From: Epiperipatus broadwayi
Taxonomy: Eukaryota; Onychophora; Udeonychophora; Euonychophora; Peripatidae
Length of the DNA stretch: 64,000 bases
Assembly (NCBI GenBank): GCA_028023455.1
Contig: JAQFVV010000183.1
Span: 1,895,975-1,959,974, forward strand
Direction: 5' to 3'
Shown piece by piece: positions 11,562 through 25,249 of this stretch. The notes below the pieces were generated by a model. It worked only from the letters and a program-made list of their open reading frames with translations, had not been told where the DNA came from and ran no database searches. The translations under genes and the position numbers were made by a program. Positions within the stretch are counted from its first letter, which is position 1. Every line of letters starts with the position of its first letter.

Positions 11562-11862
11562 AGAGAGCATACCAATAACTCAAACAAGCTCTTATTTGAT
11601 AAGTGCAGTATGAGAAAATATTTAAAATCTCTATCCAGAACCTTCCCATCTCCAGAGCAACTGGTTTGACCTTATGGCTCATGTCAGTGAAGAGCTACAA
11701 TATTCGGACACTATTCTATCTCTTCACTGACATGATCCATAAGCTCAAAACTAATTGGTCTGCAGATGGGAAAGTTCTGGATAGAGATTTTAAATATTTT
11801 CTCATACCGCATTTATCAAATAAGAGCTTGCTTGAGCTATTGGTATATTCTCTGTATTACAT
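11560..11862. mobile_element. Foldback element, about 145-bp arms
   Basis: The left arm (about 11560-11705) and right arm (about 11712-11862) are close reverse complements throughout. Shared landmarks are TACCAATA at the tips, CAAGCTCTTATTTGATAA, AAAATATTTAAAATCTCTAT, and GTCAGTGAAGAG at the inner edge. The loop is only a few bases. A half copy occurs at 17868-18020 and a divergent half at 50195-50375, so this is a dispersed family. There is no transposase; the frames seen inside are palindrome by-products. Target duplications are unclear because the left flank is a microsatellite. Confidence 0.8.
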
Positions 11863-13690
11863 TTTTGTAAATACAAGCTTATAAAAATAATGTCACATTA
11901 TACATGATTTTCTTTTTTGATTATATATATATTCAAGTTAAAAAGTGATCAGTAAGAACAAAAAGTAATGTTCTCAATGTGGTCTTTTTATTGTCCTCTA
12001 ATACTCTATGGAATTTAGCACAGTAGCAAAATGGCAGACAGGCAGCTGAAGGTTTCTCAATCAAACTCAACTATATAAAAAAAACTCACTTTTATCACTT
12101 AAATAAAACTGATGGACTAATCCTTCTCTGAATATATGTAACATGACCTCCTTAGTAACTAATTATATGATTATTTGCATCAATCCATTATAATTTGTAA
12201 ACTAAATCGTCATTTACAATCCCAACACATTTCTTTGGGATAAATTTTTATTAAGAATTTATATCAAGCAAATGCTTTTTATTTATGTATATAAAAAAAA
12301 ATATATTTTCTTTGTGTTCAATATCCTGATAAATTCTTTTGTGAATGAATATTTTAATAGGTCAATAATCACATTGTGTTAATAACCATAATTATGTGAC
12401 TTTTTCTATAAATTTGTTAATTATATTTCACTAATTGTTACATAATTTAGGACATGCAAGATATATGTGAGTAAACATTTTTTACACATATTTTGAAGTT
12501 CAGTGTTCTCTAATAATTTATCCGTTTTTCCTAAAGGTAAAAACCAATGAGGCTTTTAATTATGGCTTCGAGAGTAAGACATTATTAAAATTTTTAATAC
12601 GTATATAATGTTATATTTTATTAATGCAGATAAGATTTTTTTTAAAGTATCGACTATATTTTAAATACCATTATTTATTTATTTATTTTGTTATATTGTT
12701 GTAGATATGCTAAGTAATCAAAAAGTTATTATTATTTTATTAAATAGTTAAATATCTTGCTAAAATTGTTGTGATCTAAGTTATTATGTATTATAAAATT
12801 GATGTGATCTAACCCTTACTTACCATTATCCTCCATCTTATTTTTATAAAAATTGTTTTATTATCGAGTACTCATAATTTATTATAAAATACTATTTAAA
12901 ATAAAAATTTAAATGCAAATTTTATTATGTCTGAAATGTTTACATTAGCAAAAATAATGGTCCAAACATGAAACTACAGTTGTATATAAACATAATTTTT
13001 TAAATCTAAGAATGAGAACATTTTTAATAATCAGTTAAATATTTGAAACTATTTTAAATAATGGCTAGATAATATTAAAAAAAAACGTAGGAACACATTT
13101 AAGAAATACAATTTTTATTATTTTTTAAAAAGCCAAATATATAAACATATCAACATTTTTTTTATTCATTCCTAACATGTGAACTTCCATAAACAAAGTA
13201 ACATTTCACAAGCTCATTGGGAAGTGCTTAATGCTTTAATTCATAGAATTTCGCACAAAGTATTATAGATATGTAATTGTGCAAGATAAGAAAAAAGAAA
13301 TATATATGTTAATAAGACAAAAAGTAGAATAATGGGCAATAATATGAATATAAAAAGAAATAGATAATAATATGAATAAAAAAAGTAGTTTAATATTTTA
13401 TAACAATAAAAAATATAAAGTGTAAAAAGTTTTAACATGAAAAAGTTCACTGTTATTTTGTACAAGAATAGGAGTTTTGAGTACTAAAGAAAGAGGGCAA
13501 AATGGGATTATAGAGCTTGTTTGCAGATATGGTTTATGAGGCAATAAAAGAGAGCATAGTGGTTATTTATTTTTAAGTGTAGAATGTTGAAATACAATCA
13601 ATATAAATTGATGGGAGAAACATAAAAGTGAAGTAAGCAAAGTGAATAGAGATTTTTTTTTGTTTACATTTTTGTAACAAAAATTGGAAT
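11863..13690. other. AT-rich non-coding sequence
   Basis: No supported gene or repeat arm. A long low-complexity A/T stretch at 13240-13465 gives accidental hydrophobic frames. Confidence 0.5.
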
Positions 13691-14406
13691 TGTTATATCC
13701 GCACTTACGACTGTGCCAATGTTATAACTGCAAGTCATACTGTGCGGTCAGCAAATAACGTTATACAATTCCCATGCTGTTCTTTTCCAATGAGTGCTCT
13801 CCAACAAATTGGTCTGCAACAAAACTCTCCAATGAATTGGTCTGCAATGAATGCTCTCCAATGAATTGGTCTGCAATCTCTCCGCTGAATTGGTCTGCAA
13901 TGAATGCTCTCCAAAGAATTGGTCTGCCATGAAGCTCTCCAAATGAATTGGTCTGCAATGAAGCTCTCCAATGAATTGGTCTGCAATGAAGCTCTCCAAC
14001 AAATGCTCTCAATATCTCTGCTGCAGTCTCTTTCAGCTATGCCCGTGAACTACATTTCCACTGGGCGCTGATCATTAACCGCCAGCACTGACGCGAGATA
14101 TCTCTACTTAAATACTGCTTACTCAATACTGCTTGACTGCTCTCTACTGCTCTCTATGTTACCCAGTCTTCTTATCACTCTCTGACAACTGCAATGATCA
14201 ATCAATGCACTGACCAATAAGGTAACATCTCTTATCTAGAAACATTTGTAATTAGCAAATATTTCTAGGAATTGTCGATCGCCATTACGTCAATGCACTA
14301 ATTAAATTTCTCAGCTATCAGAGCGCGATCTAAAAACAGCCTTTCGAATAAATTCTAGTTTTTTCTGGAGTGCACAAACATGTCTGCCATTTTATAAAAC
14401 ACTACA
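13691..14406 (+). mobile_element. Solo LTR of an LTR retrotransposon
   Basis: The segment begins TGTTATATCCGCAC and ends AACACTACA, giving TG...CA ends with the short inverted TGT/ACA. It is flanked on both sides by GGAAT (13686-13690 and 14407-14411), a 5-bp target duplication typical of LTR-element integration. Its base composition is visibly more G+C-rich than the surroundings. Possible promoter and processing signals are TACTTAAATA at 14105-14114 and AATAAA at 14347-14352. A 28-29-bp tandem repeat fills the putative U3 portion. No internal region or second LTR is present, as after recombination between two LTRs. Orientation is inferred from the AATAAA. Confidence 0.7.
13807..14000 (+). 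repeat. 28-29-bp minisatellite inside the LTR
   Basis: Seven copies of AATTGGTCTGC begin at 13807, 13835, 13864, 13888, 13917, 13946 and 13974, each followed by AATGAAGCTCTCC or a variant. Spacing is 28 or 29 bp except one shortened 24-bp unit. The three overlapping minus-strand frames of about 83 codons are by-products of the repeat. Repeated enhancer-like blocks in U3 are common in LTRs, but a role here is inference. Confidence 0.9.
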
Positions 14407-14482
14407 GGAATATGATGATAAGGTACTGATAAACATATCTTATTAAAATGAAATGACAAAAAATAAATGGATTAGTAATGGA

Positions 14483-14725
14483 AGAAGCATCACATGACCA
14501 CCTCTTATGCTTGTGTATAACTGTTGTTAAGATCTAGATGCAGTGCTCTCAGATCCAAGGCTCCTCACTGATGAAGGCCATAATCCAGAAATTAGTCTGG
14601 GGATATTGGATGAATAGGCACTAGATAGGGATTTTGTGCACAAGCCTTTCTGGCATTCATTTATTACTCTAGCTTGCTGTGTGTGGCAATATATATAGTG
14701 AGGTTTTCCTGTTTTAATGGGAGAA
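14483..14725 (+). mobile_element. TIR-family element
   Basis: Carries the family head (CATCACATGACCACC), then GCTCCTCACTGATGAAGGCC, AGAAATTAGTCTGG, GGCACTAGATAGGGATTTTG and a right end GTGAGGTTTTCCTGTTTTAA matching the TIR of the 2.3-kb copy. The left TIR is eroded. Non-coding. Confidence 0.7.
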
Positions 14726-15277
14726 GCATTTGATAATTGTAGCCAGATTTACAATGATATATAATTGTCTTTAAGTGAATAAATGTTTATCTCAAATACT
14801 TGTCCTGTGGACAGAAAGTTTTGATTTTATTTAAACAAAAAAAATGGATATTTTATTACCTCACATTATAACAAATATGTCTAAGTATATATACCAAATC
14901 TTGTCCAAACGTTTTTATACTTAAATATTATAATTAAAATTAGAAGAAAAAATAACAACAGGCATCTTTATAATATTCTGGAGTATGACGTATATAACTC
15001 TTTTGATTTGTTTTGTTTTTTTCCAAAGATAAATCTGATAGAATTTTAGTTGCTTTCTCTGAAAATAAAGTAAATAAATAATCAAATGGTTTATTGATAG
15101 GAAGAAATATGTCTGAGCATTGGAAGGCAGAATGTGAGGGGTGATCCATAAATCTCTGTTTTTAGAGTCTGCCACTTCACCCTTGCTCTAAATCACATAG
15201 GGTATGTTATCATTATTTTACACTCCCATAAATAATCATAGTAAATTATTTTTTACTATAAACAATATACTTAAAAG
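14726..15277. other. AT-rich non-coding sequence
   Basis: Two overlapping accidental minus-strand frames occur at 14921-15175, without recognisable motifs. Confidence 0.4.
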
Positions 15278-15405
15278 AAAGTCTCTACTTTAGTGCCATC
15301 TAGTGTGGGCTTGAGAAATCAATGATTATTAGATGCATGTAAAATCTCTATCCTTAATATTTAAATCCTCTTCTTAAAAATAGGGATTTTATATGCGTCT
15401 GGTGA
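15278..15405. repeat. Degenerate TIR-family relic
   Basis: Contains TAGTGCCATCTAGTG and GAAATCAATGATTA, the family's outer end in minus orientation, then AATCTCTATCC and, facing it, ATAGGGATTTTATATGCGTC. The two halves form a small inverted repeat, as in the palindromic member at 16.4 kb. Confidence 0.45.
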
Positions 15406-15564
15406 TCAACTGTTTATTCAGGCTTATGCTAGGTGGAAGTAGCATGAAGTGCTCTTGTCTTTTCATATCATTTAATCTGGGGAGATTGATTGTATACATT
15501 TATCATTTTTTTAATTATCTGTCGTAAAATAACACAAAAAATTTTAATTAATTTTTATGAATTT

Positions 15565-16347
<783 letters not shown>

Positions 16348-16615
16348 AAACCATTAAAATATCACATAATCATCATTTCCTATGATTTCACAAGCTGTTA
16401 CAACAATAGCCAACTCTTCACTAGTAGTGCCACCTAGTGCAAGCTATAGTAATAAATGAGTAATGAGTGAAAGCCACATTTAGAAAATAGGATATTGAAT
16501 GAGTAGGCAATAGATAGGGATTTTATGCACAAACATTCTAATATCTCTTGATTACTATGGCTTGTATTGTATGACATTACTATATGGAGAATTGGCTAGT
16601 GTTTTTATAGAACTG
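16348..16615. mobile_element. Palindromic member of the TIR family
   Basis: Begins with the family head AAATATCACATAATCATC, then the outer end in minus orientation (AGCCAACTCTTCACTAGTAG through CAAGCTATAGTAAT). It ends with the same outer end in plus orientation (TTGATTACTATGGCTTGTAT through GAATTGGCTAGTG). Both ends thus derive from the same side of the family consensus, giving about 50-bp inverted repeats. The single-copy middle keeps AATAGATAGGGATTTTATGC but not the CTGATGA core. It is probably a rearranged derivative. Confidence 0.65.
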
Positions 16616-17867
16616 TAATTGGTTAAATGCAATGATACTAAATTTTTCATTAAATTCTAAAAGAGCCTTAATTTTAGAATGATATTTATCTACACAATCA
16701 AATACATTTTTAACTAATAGAGATATTACTTGATTAAAATGTCCATTGATAAGACTTCGGTTTTGAAAAGTGTAACATATAATATTACCTAATATATATA
16801 TTGTAACATTTTTTATGTTCCGTTAGACCTTCTATTATGCATGAATTAATCAAGCTATGAAGAAGAAAAATATTTCATTCACATTTCTAAAAACATAGCT
16901 ATATTTCTTAATTAACTGTAAATTAAGAAGAAAATAACTAAAAGTAAGATCAGGATTATTTCCAGGCACTTAATGTTGTATTACTGTTTCTCCAGGGTTT
17001 AAATAAACAACAAGGATATTGGCAAAGGTAATTTATACATAATAAATTGTAATAATTAACATTAATAATGCACAATGAAGTTAATATTAAAGGTAAATAT
17101 TTTATTAATACAAATTAAAATATTTAATGATAAATTATTAATATAATTGAAAGGAACACACACATGCTAATCCAGGTAATATTAAATTAAAACAGTTCTT
17201 ATTTCAATATTCTTAAGCCATAAATGAAAGTCTCTTGACTAATAAATAGCAAATGTCTATATCGTTAGTATATTATAAGCTTATAGTTTAGGTGAGTTTG
17301 CAAACAATTTAGTCATAGATTGGGAATGAATAATATTTTATGCTTACTGGTAAGTTTTGTAGTACCCATTCTGAAAAGCTTGTTAAAGTTAATTACTTTC
17401 ACTCCATCAACATTTTGTATGTTCTTGCTCATCCTAAGGCTAGACTCAAAATTTTTTTCTGAGTGACCTCTATGATGAAAGGTATCTGCAAATGCATCGG
17501 TTCTACTCCCGCCTAACCAATTATTTCAGAAAATGATTAATAGTCCTGCATATGAATAGTCTGGGATATAACAACTTCTTTATCTCAGACTGATGGAAAC
17601 TGCTAGTTAAGGAAAAGATGCAACACCTGAATTGAAGTTTTTCTGCCCCTTTTATAGCCTTGGGTCAGTTTTTAGACTTCTGCACATAGAATTTTATCTT
17701 TTGTTTTATTAAAATACACTCATAATCTTTTGCATTTTTTATTAGTTTTAAGTTACCAAGTCTTTTTTTTTTTATAAAATAATTACACCATCTTTAATTA
17801 GCTTCAGAAAGGTTTTACCGATTATAATCTTTTACTTTGGAATTTCTTTCTTTTATTTATGCAATAT
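16616..17867. other. AT-rich non-coding sequence
   Basis: No gene or clear repeat was recognised. Confidence 0.4.
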
Positions 17868-18020
17868 AGAGAGTGTACCAATAGCTCAAACAAGCTCTTA
17901 ATTAATAAGTGCGGTATGAGAAAATATTTAAAATCTCTATCCAGAACACTCTCATCTCCAGATCAACTGGTTTCGAGCTTATGGCTCACGTCAGTGGAGA
18001 GCTAGAATATTCGGACACTA
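17868..18020 (+). repeat. Half copy of the 11.6-kb foldback family
   Basis: Matches the left arm of the 11560-11862 element over its length: TACCAATAGCTCAAACAAGC, AAAATATTTAAAATCTCTAT, GCTTATGGCTCACGTCAGTG and ATATTCGGACACTA. The match ends where the palindrome centre would be, and the second arm is missing. This shows the family exists outside the palindromic form. Confidence 0.75.
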
Positions 18021-21000
18021 GATCTAAAATATAAACTCAAAACCCAGCACTTAAGTAGAAACTCTGAAATGTCACATTATATATGACTGGCTTTATTAAT
18101 TCTTTTATTTATCTGGATTAGTTATCTGTGTCTTTTTTATTACTTCCAATTACAACTTTAATTAAATTACATAGATAAATACAAAACAAAATATTAACTT
18201 TCATTGTACATTTAAAAAAAATAAATTATACTAATTAAAAAAGAAAATTAAATGGTACCTTTTAAAAGATTTTTAATTTTTTTCTTTTTTTAAAGCTTTT
18301 TTAAATATTACCAAATGTCAATATATTTGAGCAATACGAATGCAAAATGGTTCAATATATATATATACAATGCTGTCAAAAATAATTACCAATTTTCTAC
18401 TAAAGTATGTTTGGGTGTATAAGAATATAACTTCAAAAAAACTTTACAATACCTTTTTTTATTATTAAAAATTTGTAATTTTTAATATAACATATTGAAA
18501 AACATTATATCTTTATCAATGAAGTTATATTACATTTAAATTTGCAACAAACCTTTTAGAGAAGGAATACAAGATTCTTCCATGAAAATGAGAAATTGGG
18601 AAAATGTTTAAATGATAGATCTCACATAAAGTACACTCTATAGATTATAATATTAAAAATTTTCAGAAATATTATAAAATAAATATGTAAAAAGATATAA
18701 CTAAAATAAATTAGTGTATTTAAGTTATGGAGTGTAGAATGCAATAAACCATATTTTAAGGAAATTGTATAGTGCATTATTCAACCTGAACTCAGTATTA
18801 AAATCACGAAAAATAAAATTAACAAAGAGAAGTATATTAAATTTTTTCTATGTGCAGAAAATGTGCATAAACTTCTATATGAAAACAGAAAACAAAATAA
18901 AATTCCAAATAAATACTTTTTAAAAGTTTAAAATCATGAATTAAATATGAAAAATAATGTTTAATTTCAGTAATGCAATTCTTTAATATGAAATGTATAT
19001 ACAATGACATTATAGCATCTTAAACTTATCTAAACCATGAATTCTCAATCTATTGTCAAGGCAACCTATATAAGTAATAATAACAAAAGGTAGTAAAAAA
19101 GATATTTTTAGAGCAAAAAAAAATTGGTGATTCAACAAAATATTAATATAAAAATGCATGGAACATAGGATATCATGTGACTATTTATTTTTTGGAAATA
19201 ATAAATATACAATAATTTAAATTATAAAATAAATAGTTAATAATGATTATGTTAAATAGCTGAAAGCATGATTTTTTAAGTAAATTTACAAACTTACCAT
19301 AAATTATTTTATACACAATATTGTTAACTGAGGTATATAAATAACTTAATTTTGTATTTTCATGCATATATAAACTGTGCTAATGATATCATAAAAAGAA
19401 TGTTATTTCTTGGTTTAACAATACATTAGTCATTACATTTTATTATACATATAGTAATATCAGAATAATTGTTTTACTATAACATATACTAAAAAAACTT
19501 CTAATAAGATTTAGATAAAAACAAGATATATTTTATCATCATCATCAACAATGATGAATAATAAAAAAAAATGATTACTTGGTTGGAACATTCATTTTTC
19601 ATGGTATTCTTAGAAGTCAGCAATAATATTTAAAAGAATACTTAGCATTCAATGGTATTTATGCCATATGCATATATAAAAATTTAAAGGAGGGGGGATA
19701 GATGAAAATAATTTATGTCTGAAGTTTTGGCAAGATTAAGAAATAAAATTATATTTATTTATGTTTAGGCTTTAGCTGCAAAACAAGAGTTTGTTGTTAA
19801 TTGAAAGAAAATCTTTGTTTTCTATTTGAGATTTTGAAGGAACTGAGTAGGCAAATTCCTAAGATCCACTCCATACATTCTTGTTATATTTAGCAAATGA
19901 AATTGGATGGATTGGTCATAAAAATACATCAAGTAGTGCATTACATTTATTGGCTTTTTGCCTCTGAGTTTAAGATCAAGAAATATGGTATTTCTTTTTA
20001 GTTGCCTGATAGTTTTTGTTGAAAAAATCAATTAAGTTTTCTTGAAGACAGGATGAACTAGGGAGTGAATAATATTTTTACTTATAAATCTTTGAAAACA
20101 TGACTGACAAAACTAAATTATGGTTCTCAATTCTAGAAGGCTCTAAAGTATCCAATTAAGGTAATGGTTGGCAGCCAAAAGCAGAAGGTGATAAGATTTT
20201 CCTGATTATGAGATTCAGGCTGTTATTCAATGACAACCTTTTATTTAAGAACCTGAAACTGCAGATCACCTTCAAGTAAAGGAAGATTGCATGAATTGAA
20301 AGAACTGGATAGTTTTAAATTATAGGTTGTTGGACTTTTTGATGTTAGGGGAAAGGATGATGGGCAATGGATTTGAAAAGTGAACACATACAAGTTTTGA
20401 AGTACAAGTAGTGGTTTCATTAAAAATTAAAAAGAGCAAAATAATATTGTGGAAATTGATGATGTATCAGATAGATGCCAAAATTAGTTATTCAAATTAA
20501 TGGAAGATATCAAAAGTAGATAATTCAAGTTTAACAAATGAAATTGCACACACTTCCATTTGTACACGCATAGATGTTAAAATTAATCATTTAGGAATTA
20601 TTAAAATGAATTGATTTTTTTATTAGTTTATGAAAATTCTAATATGTTAATTCTATATTATCAAAGAGCATGTCTGTGCTTATATAGATATCAGTCATGT
20701 AAACATCTAGGAATATATGTAAATTGCAATGTGATAACATATATTTTTGTAACAATGTAATAGTATATATTTTTTGTATTCTAATCAAAATCAGAATGCT
20801 GAATTTATATTTATAGCATATACAACAGAACTTAATTTAATTCTTTTGTTATTGTTATTAATAAATTTATATTTCATTAAGTTATTCCAGTGAAAAAATA
20901 GGTTTGAATTATTATATGATGGTATTATCTCTTGCTCATATAATAATTAGAGTTCTTGCTCCCTGAGCTGGATTCATGCATAATGGTCAGTTACATGAAT

Positions 21001-23019
21001 TGGGATTCATGTGTAGTGTTTTTGGATATCCAGATGACATGATTATTTTTATGTAATCTTGATTGATGCAAAGGATATCCTTTAAAGTCCATGCACTACA
21101 TTTTATTTGTTTTTTATGATTAGAAATTAAATTTATAGTTGGCCAGTAGATTAATGGTACTAAATGGCCAGGGCTTGATGATCAGCATATTGCTCTATCC
21201 CAGCATAATTTTTTTAATTCTTACATTATTTATGGATTAGCACTTCAGTTTGTGCATTCAAATTATAATCAGTCCCAAACCTTGGCAATGGCTAAATAAT
21301 TAGCCTGGACTATAATAGATCACTTTCAAATCCAGTCACAAGATTGACTGTTGATTTTGTTTTTTGATCATTCATGATGATGAATGATTATTATTCCTTT
21401 TGCGCAATGCTAGGTGAATTTTTACTTAATCTTTGTTTTTGCTGATTTCTCATGCTTATATTCATTATATTTAATTTTATATTTAAAATTAGTCTAGTCT
21501 TTGACTTGAGGTTGATGATGATGAATTCCATTATCCCTGGTTCGTTCTATTCCATACCATTACAGCATATATATGCCATTGATTTGAGAGAATATAGCTG
21601 TATACTTAATCATTCACTTTATTGCATTTTTTTCAAATCAATATGATTATTTGTATTTTGGATTATCATCATCATTATTATCACCAATATCAAGTCATCA
21701 TTTAACTACAATTATGCTATGTTTCAGTCACATATTAATAGATAGCCAACGTGGAAATGAATGAATGACTCTTTTCATTATTCTTTCATCATTTTAACAC
21801 ATTACTCATATAATATTCTATTACATTATTTAATTTTAAATAATTTGATATAAACTCATTTTTGCAAATAGAATTATTTAAAACCTTTTATAATACAAAA
21901 ATGAAATGTTAATGTAAAAGTCCAAGCATAACCACCCTCCAGCCCACACACGCACACACAAAAAAAAATCATTATTTTTTCCTTTTATATTTCCTCAATA
22001 TTTATTGTTTAAAATATTCCATATATAATACACACATAAACAAACATTTTTTTTTTTTTTAATTATCTTCTTTCCTTCTTTGATAAGATTTTTTTTATTT
22101 ATTTTGCAGTATATTTTTCAACTTGCAAATTACGTCATCTTATATGCGTGGGCAATTCATTAATAAATTATATTAACATTGTGATGCAAATATCAATGCT
22201 ATCTTATTTATTTACGTTTAATAAAGGGAAAAAATTATCATTGAAGATGGGAGAAAAAGACAATGAAGTATTAACCCAGAAGTTAATGCTTCTCCAAATT
22301 TAATGTATGAATCCAGATCATAGTTTAACGTCAAAGTCATTAGATATTATAAAAATAAAAAGTAATGAAGAATGTACTAATAGGAATTAATAAAACACGT
22401 TAGACAACATTTTTTTATAAAACAAGTGAGTGCGTTTTGATGTGAATTATGAAAGATCGTAAAAGTTTATGGTTTGGGAGGGGGGAGGGAAATATTTAAA
22501 ATAGAATATTTGTATTATATGTTGCATTAATTCAGTCATCTAATTGCATTATTAAATGTTTTTAGAAAAATTCAAACTTTATTAATATTTTTCTAATGTC
22601 AGCTAACATGGGAATTGAATCAGTGATCTTTAGATTTGTAAATACTGGCTTTAAGTTGACACTCTAATCTTGAATGTAATTAGAAAGATATAAATAGGTT
22701 GAATAGTTTTAAAAATCTTTAAAAACTTAACGAGAAAAAATAGTCTAACATATAATTACAAATAAAATTCTACTACAATGTACTTTGAGATAATCATAAA
22801 ATAGATACTATTTAACTTTTGCTTAAAGCAAGATGAAGAAGTTGGATTAGAAAATCTCTTTTATTTCAATCCCTTAAATTGTAGTTGTACAGTTATTTTA
22901 CTCAGATATTAGGCTAAATTGTTTTTTTTAATAATTAAATTACATACTTTCAAATACTGAAGTTTTAATTTTTAAAAAATCTGAAGAGGTCACTGTAATC
23001 ATATAAGAAGCAATGTTTT
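18021..23019. other. 5-kb AT-rich desert
   Basis: No repeat arms, RNA gene or coding motif was recognised over about 5 kb. The longest accidental frames (for example 19822-20031 minus, 69 codons) match no family I know. Simple tracts include (TA)n near 18355 and a CA-rich patch near 21945. Confidence 0.5.
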
Positions 23020-24195
23020 TTTATTGGGGGATATAAAGTTAAGTGTGGTGTATAGATATAGGTATTTGGGAATCATCTTATGTAATCAGGAAAATTGCTT
23101 GGTTGAATGGGAGAAAAAATTGGTAAATGAAGCAAAGAAAAGAAAAGGTTTGGTAAAGAAACTAACAGTATTTTCATATAATAAATATGATGTAGCTAGA
23201 ATTGTATGGGAGTTGCAGTAGCAGGGTTAACATATGGTAATGATGCATTATGTGTTAGTAAAAGGATTTTAGATTATTTAGAGAAAGTACAAAGGGAAGT
23301 AGGAAGACATGCATTAGATGCAGAGATGTGGACAGCAAAGGAGGCAATTCAAGGAGAAATGGGATGGTCAAGTTTCTATATGAGAGATGCAAAAAGTAAA
23401 ATGAAAATGTTTGGTAGGTTGCAGTTTATGGATAGTAAAAGAATAGCCCAAATAGTGCTTAATTGGGTTATGAGTAAAGGGCAGGTAACAAGATGGGTGA
23501 GAAAGGTAATACAGTATGCAAAAAATTTGGATAAAGAATTTATATTGGTATACTTGTATAAAAGGTGGGATGATTGTGTTAGGAGGATTGTTGAGTGTTA
23601 TAGTGGTAAGGAATGGGATAAAAGAATAGAAGCATTAATAAAAAATAGGGAGTTGGAGAGATGGAGAAGTAGTATGGAGGGTAAGAAGAGTTTAAATATA
23701 TATAGAAGTAAATGGAATATTGGAAGCGAGTTAATTTATGATAATAGTAAGGAAAGTAGTTTATTGTTTAAGGCTCGAATGGGATCTTTAGCAACAAGAG
23801 AATATATATGTAAATGGAAAACTATGGGTGATTTAGCATGAAAATTGTGTAAGGAAGGTATAGAAAATATTAGGCATCTGTTGATTGAATGTAAATGCTT
23901 GAAAGCAGAAAGGGTACAGATAATGAAGTTATGGGAGAATAGGTATGAACAAAGTGACAATACAGAAAGTGAGTTATTAGTTTTTATGCTGGGTTTGCAA
24001 AAAGATAAGGGGGATTTAGATTTAAAGGCCATAGAGTTGACAAAGATTATGTTGTGGAAATGGGATGGGGCAGAATATGGGAAGATATAGAGTGGGGAAT
24101 GGAAAATAAAGTGGCTAACAGGTTTATCTGGGCATAGTTGCTGAGATATTCTTGACTTTGTTTAAGAAGAAGCCAAATACATTACATCACATCAC
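23020..24195 (+). pseudogene. 5'-truncated LINE: reverse-transcriptase thumb and C-terminal domain
   Basis: Encodes the distal part of a non-LTR retrotransposon reverse transcriptase. It starts just before YRYLGIIL (about 23065-23090), the post-palm block after which the thumb begins. It continues with a helical region including EVGRHALDAEMWTAKEAIQG and EMGWSSFYMRDAKSKMKMF, and ends with a Cys/His cluster (KLCKEGIENIRHLLIEC). A one-base frameshift lies near 23212. An in-frame TGA at 23839-23841 separates the last block. The 3' end is a short repeat, ACATCACATCACAT, at 24183-24198. Fragments of the same family with the same tail lie at 30480-30690 (minus) and 39455-39712 (plus). Catalytic palm motifs are absent, so the copy is 5'-truncated and dead. 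The clade is not resolved. Confidence 0.8.
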
Positions 24196-24654
24196 ATGTC
24201 AAAGTATTTTAATCTTGCCTCCATATGTTTGATTAATTTAATCCTTTGCAATCAGTTTTGAAACTATTTGCAAGATTTCTTTTAGAAAATTGTTGGCATA
24301 ATTAAAACCTTGATTTCTTTATGTGAAATTTATTAATATTCAAGATTATTTTACATGATAATTGTGTAATAATTATTAAAAATAATAAGTATACATGATT
24401 ACACTTTCATTTTTTATGTATATGTTTTATTTTTAAAAATAGAAGGTAATACATTTTGGTAAGATGTTTAGCAAAGAAACTATTGTCATTATGATCATTA
24501 CACCATATAAAGCTGATTATTAAACATCCTTACTGATATGGTCTTAGGACCTTTTGAGATATTCTAAAAATTATAAAGTAATTTTAATATTTTAAAGCAC
24601 AATTTGATAGATTTATCAGAAAGTAACATTTATTCCTTTTTAGGCAAGATTGGT
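24196..24654. other. AT-rich non-coding sequence
   Basis: Nothing recognised. Confidence 0.4.
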
Positions 24655-24832
24655 GTTAAACCACTAAACATCACATGATCATTGATGAAGATCACAAGCC
24701 AGAAACTAGTCTGGGAATATTGTATGAGTAGGCACTAGATAGGGATTTTATGCACAAGCCTTCTGGCATCCATTGATTACTCTGGTTGGCACAGGGTGGC
24801 ACTACTGTATGGAGTGTTTTGCCTTGTTTATT
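24655..24832 (+). mobile_element. TIR-family element, 5'-shortened
   Basis: The head AAACATCACATGATCA runs directly into TGATGAAGATCACAAGCCAG, then AAACTAGTCTGG, GGCACTAGATAGGGATTTTA and the outer end GGCACTACTGTATGGAG plus TTTTGCCTTGTTT. The left TIR and about 60 bp of leader are deleted between head and core. Confidence 0.7.
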
Positions 24833-25249
24833 CCTTTTTGCTTCACAAATAAATTTCAATCCTATGAATTTTATTGTTTTTTATTTGTAAATGTATATTT
24901 CTACCAAATCAAGTCCAATTTATTGAATTCTGATATAGAATAATGGTTTAATATTAAAATCAAAAATTGAAAGATTATAAAAAGTCTCATCAAGGCTTGG
25001 CTAAAGCTAGTACTTATAAAGTTCCTATGATATCTAGTGAATATTATGGAAAAATAAATATTGTCTGTAAATACAAAAATAGTTGTGCAAGATTATAATG
25101 AATTATAAAGTAGTGTTTTGGAATTTTAATAATAAAAGTTTGAGATTTTTGTGAAAAGAAAATAATAAATTGATATATTTGCACATAAAAATCTTCAAAT
25201 TATATGAACTAATTTTAATATGATTATATATTTGTTAGGACTAAATTAA
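24833..25249. other. AT-rich non-coding sequence
   Basis: Nothing recognised. Confidence 0.4.

Noticed and set aside
11464-11682. Tyr-Ile repeat frame, and a similar one at 56919-57134
   Set aside because: Produced by (TA)n microsatellites.
13807-14000. CRISPR-like array
   Set aside because: The repeat units are contiguous with no unique spacers, in an evident eukaryotic LTR; it is a minisatellite.
13735-14012. Three overlapping 83-84-codon minus-strand frames rich in repeated peptide
   Set aside because: They are frame by-products of the 28-29-bp minisatellite in the LTR and have no known domain.
19822-20031. 69-codon minus-strand frame (DLKLRGKKPINVMHYLMYF...)
   Set aside because: It reads like real protein in composition, but I could not place it in any family and it has no neighbouring support; left inside the AT-rich stretch.
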